From Methylobacterium sp. Leaf123 (GTDB lineage: Bacteria; Pseudomonadota; Alphaproteobacteria; Rhizobiales; Beijerinckiaceae): a DNA stretch of 64,000 nucleotides. The translations under genes were made by a program, and so were the position numbers. This document shows, in pieces, positions 62,307 through 64,000 of the stretch (positions are counted from its first letter, which is position 1; every line of letters begins with the position of its first letter). The DNA lies in assembly GCF_001423405.1 (NCBI RefSeq), contig NZ_LMNS01000038.1, positions 428,752-492,751 on the forward strand, read 5' to 3'. The notes under the pieces were generated by a model. The model had not been told where the DNA came from. It saw nothing but the letters and a program-made list of their open reading frames with translations, and did not search any database.

Positions 62307-64000
62307 GGGGTTCATCCGCACTTTCGTTGCTTTTGAGCTATCGTTTGCCGAAGCTCTGTCGGTCTCGGTTCATGCGACATGCAGGACGCGCTGGCGCAGA
62401 AGATCGAACTTGGCTCGGCCGTACATGCTGCGCTTGATCAGTTTGAGGCGGTTGACCTGCCCCTCGACCGGGCCGTTGCTCCAGGGTTCGACGATGGCTG
62501 CGCGCACGGCTGCCTCGTCCTGCCGGAGCCCGGCGACGAAACCGCCGAGATCGGTTGCGGCTGCAGCTTCCAGCCATGGCGTCAGTCCGGTGGGATCGTT
62601 TTGGCGCAGGAGGTCGGCGAAGGCGCGTACATCCTCGGCGGCTTGCTTCAGCTTCGGCGCGGCGATGCAGAGCGCGTCGGCGAAGGCGCGATCCTCCCGT
62701 GACAGCGTGGTCGGGTCGCAGGTGAGCCAGTGGGTGATGCGGCGCGTCGAGGGGATCCGGGCGGCCGGCGGTCGGGCCGGCGCACCCTGCCTCCGTCGCG
62801 CAGCCCAGCGTCGGACGATGTCGTAGCTGCCGATGAAGCCCTGCGCGCGCAACTCGCGGTGAAGGACGGTGGCGCTGTGCTGGCCCTCCTGCCAGCGCGT
62901 CTCGACGAAGGGGAGATGGCAGTCGAGCCGGCTCGGACCTAAGGCTCGACGGTAGGGCATGAACCGGCCCGCCCGGAGCCAGCGGCGCACAGCGTTGCGG
63001 GACGCACCGATACGGCGAGCGATCTCCTTGGTCGACAGACCTTCGCCGTGGAGGCACAGGGCTGTCTCGCAGCGGTCGCGTCGCCGGCTGTTTACCTCTG
63101 GCGTGGGTGCGGTCTCCGTCAGGTCAGGGGAGGCAGAGCGATCGTGCATGCCGCGGTGGACCACGTCCCGGATCTGAGGCTGGTGCCGTTCGACGATACC
63201 GCGCAACGCCTCGGACGCGTTGACGAGCAGATGCCAGCGATCCGCGACCTGCGTCGCCGCCGGCGCTCCCGTGCGCGCGGCCTCGGCGTAGGGGCCCGAG
63301 CGGTCACGGCTGATGACGGTCACGCTCGGATGGGCGGCGAGCCAGTCCCGCACCGGCGCCGATGAGCGGCCGGGCAACAGGTCGATGACGCGCTGCCGTT
63401 CCAGGTCGCACACGATGGTGCCGTAAGACCGGCCGCGCCGCCAGGCCCAGTCGTCGATGCCGACTACGCGCGGCGGCGCGGACGGCACGGTCCCGCGGCG
63501 GCGGATCAGGCGCAGGACCGTGTCGCCGCTGACCGGCATGGCCAGCCGCCGCGACAACCGAGCGCCGGGCTCCCCGCCCAGCACCATGCCGATATCGGTT
63601 TGCGCCTCGGCCAATCGGTCGCTGCGGCGCGCCTTGCGCGCGCCCAGCCCCGGCACGCGTTCGGCGAAGATCCGACCCGGGCAATGGCTGCAGCGGAAGC
63701 GGCGCACCTGTACCCGCCACGTCACCGCCCGGTCCTGCCAGGGCAAGTCCTCGAACGTCCGCCAATACGTGCTGTGCACCCGCGTCGAAGCACGCCCGCA
63801 GACCCGACAGGAGGCTTGGGCCGCCGTGGTCCGGGCGGTAATCAGCAGCGCCGTTCCATCCAGCGTCAGATCCTCGACGTGCAGGCCGTCCGGGACCGAC
63901 GGCATCGACGGGTTCGAGATCGGCATCGCGCTGCCCTCGGGCCACCACGCGGATTAACGCCCGAGACACCCCGAAGCATCGAAAGTGCGGATGAACCCCT
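62307..64000 (-). mobile_element. ISL3-family insertion sequence, right end at the window edge
   Basis: The left end GGGGTTCATCCGCACTTTCG (62307) is matched, inverted, by the last bases of the window (63976-64000, CGAAAGTGCGGATGAACCCC). The single transposase gene lies between. The window stops within a base or two of the right end, so the target duplication cannot be checked. Confidence 0.8.
62370..63926 (-). CDS. ISL3-family transposase
   Basis: The 518 residues contain an N-terminal zinc finger (SCRVCGRASTRVHSTY, then RCSHCPGRIFAERVPG). The DDE domain has GIDDWAWRRGRSYGTIVCDL, VTVISRDRSGPYAEAAR and VADRWHLLVNASEALR, and a helix-turn-helix insertion follows (GLSTKEIARRIGASRNAVRR). The end has NGPVEGQVNRLKLIKRSMYG with the final catalytic Glu. 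All three acids are present, so it should be active. It is encoded within intact terminal repeats. Confidence 0.9.
   Translation of the reverse strand: MPISNPSMPSVPDGLHVEDLTLDGTALLITARTTAAQASCRVCGRASTRVHSTYWRTFEDLPWQDRAVTWRVQVRRFRCSHCPGRIFAERVPGLGARKARRSDRLAEAQTDIGMVLGGEPGARLSRRLAMPVSGDTVLRLIRRRGTVPSAPPRVVGIDDWAWRRGRSYGTIVCDLERQRVIDLLPGRSSAPVRDWLAAHPSVTVISRDRSGPYAEAARTGAPAATQVADRWHLLVNASEALRGIVERHQPQIRDVVHRGMHDRSASPDLTETAPTPEVNSRRRDRCETALCLHGEGLSTKEIARRIGASRNAVRRWLRAGRFMPYRRALGPSRLDCHLPFVETRWQEGQHSATVLHRELRAQGFIGSYDIVRRWAARRRQGAPARPPAARIPSTRRITHWLTCDPTTLSREDRAFADALCIAAPKLKQAAEDVRAFADLLRQNDPTGLTPWLEAAAATDLGGFVAGLRQDEAAVRAAIVEPWSNGPVEGQVNRLKLIKRSMYGRAKFDLLRQRVLHVA

Overview
The window looks like a high-GC alphaproteobacterial chromosome, most likely Methylobacterium/Methylorubrum or a close relative. 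That assignment is inference from gene content (FixLJ with universal stress proteins, Tad-type pilus genes, DUF6894, BrnT/BrnA) and codon bias. There is no rRNA or intact tRNA to confirm it.

Layout. (1) 1-12.4 kb is ordinary host DNA: two paralogous universal stress proteins flanking a Crp/Fnr regulator and a haem-type FixL/FixJ pair, then an HD-GYP response regulator, a large hybrid histidine kinase with an HPt domain, and a TadE/TadE/TadG-like pilus cluster. (2) 12.69-37.14 kb is bounded by a 15-bp direct repeat matching a tRNA 3' end, with a tyrosine integrase at the right edge. It is a siphovirus-type prophage: terminase, portal, tail tube, tail chaperones with a -1 slippery site, tail spike, endolysin, holin, spanins, primase and a NusG-like protein. 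The prophage is defective. The head protease is fused in frame to a short unrelated tail and no capsid gene is present, the tail hub genes are absent, and a replication helicase and an antirepressor are each cut at the same junction. It carries a BrnT/BrnA toxin-antitoxin pair and, between the repeats, a diguanylate cyclase. (3) 37.2-61.4 kb is a defence island: a C5 cytosine methyltransferase, a decayed gene and Vsr; an orphan gene separated by an IS3-family insertion from an unusual reverse transcriptase with a YADN active site; and a long co-directional class 1 DISARM-type operon. The operon order is small ORF, drmD, PD-(D/E)XK/DUF2075 protein, drmMI, small winged-helix ORF, drmA, drmB, drmC. 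(4) 61.5-64 kb holds a GIY-YIG remnant, an ISL3 fragment and a near-complete ISL3-family element reaching the window edge.

How the parts may work together. FixL/FixJ and the Crp/Fnr regulator form a likely low-oxygen circuit with the stress proteins. In the island, the most interesting unexplained signal is a 16-bp palindrome, GTGCAACNNGTTGCAC. It occurs twice perfectly and twice with one mismatch, upstream of the orphan gene (once the IS is removed), at the reverse transcriptase start, and upstream of the DISARM operon. This suggests shared control of several defence genes. A fall in GC content inside drmMI that ends early in drmA suggests a swapped specificity cassette.
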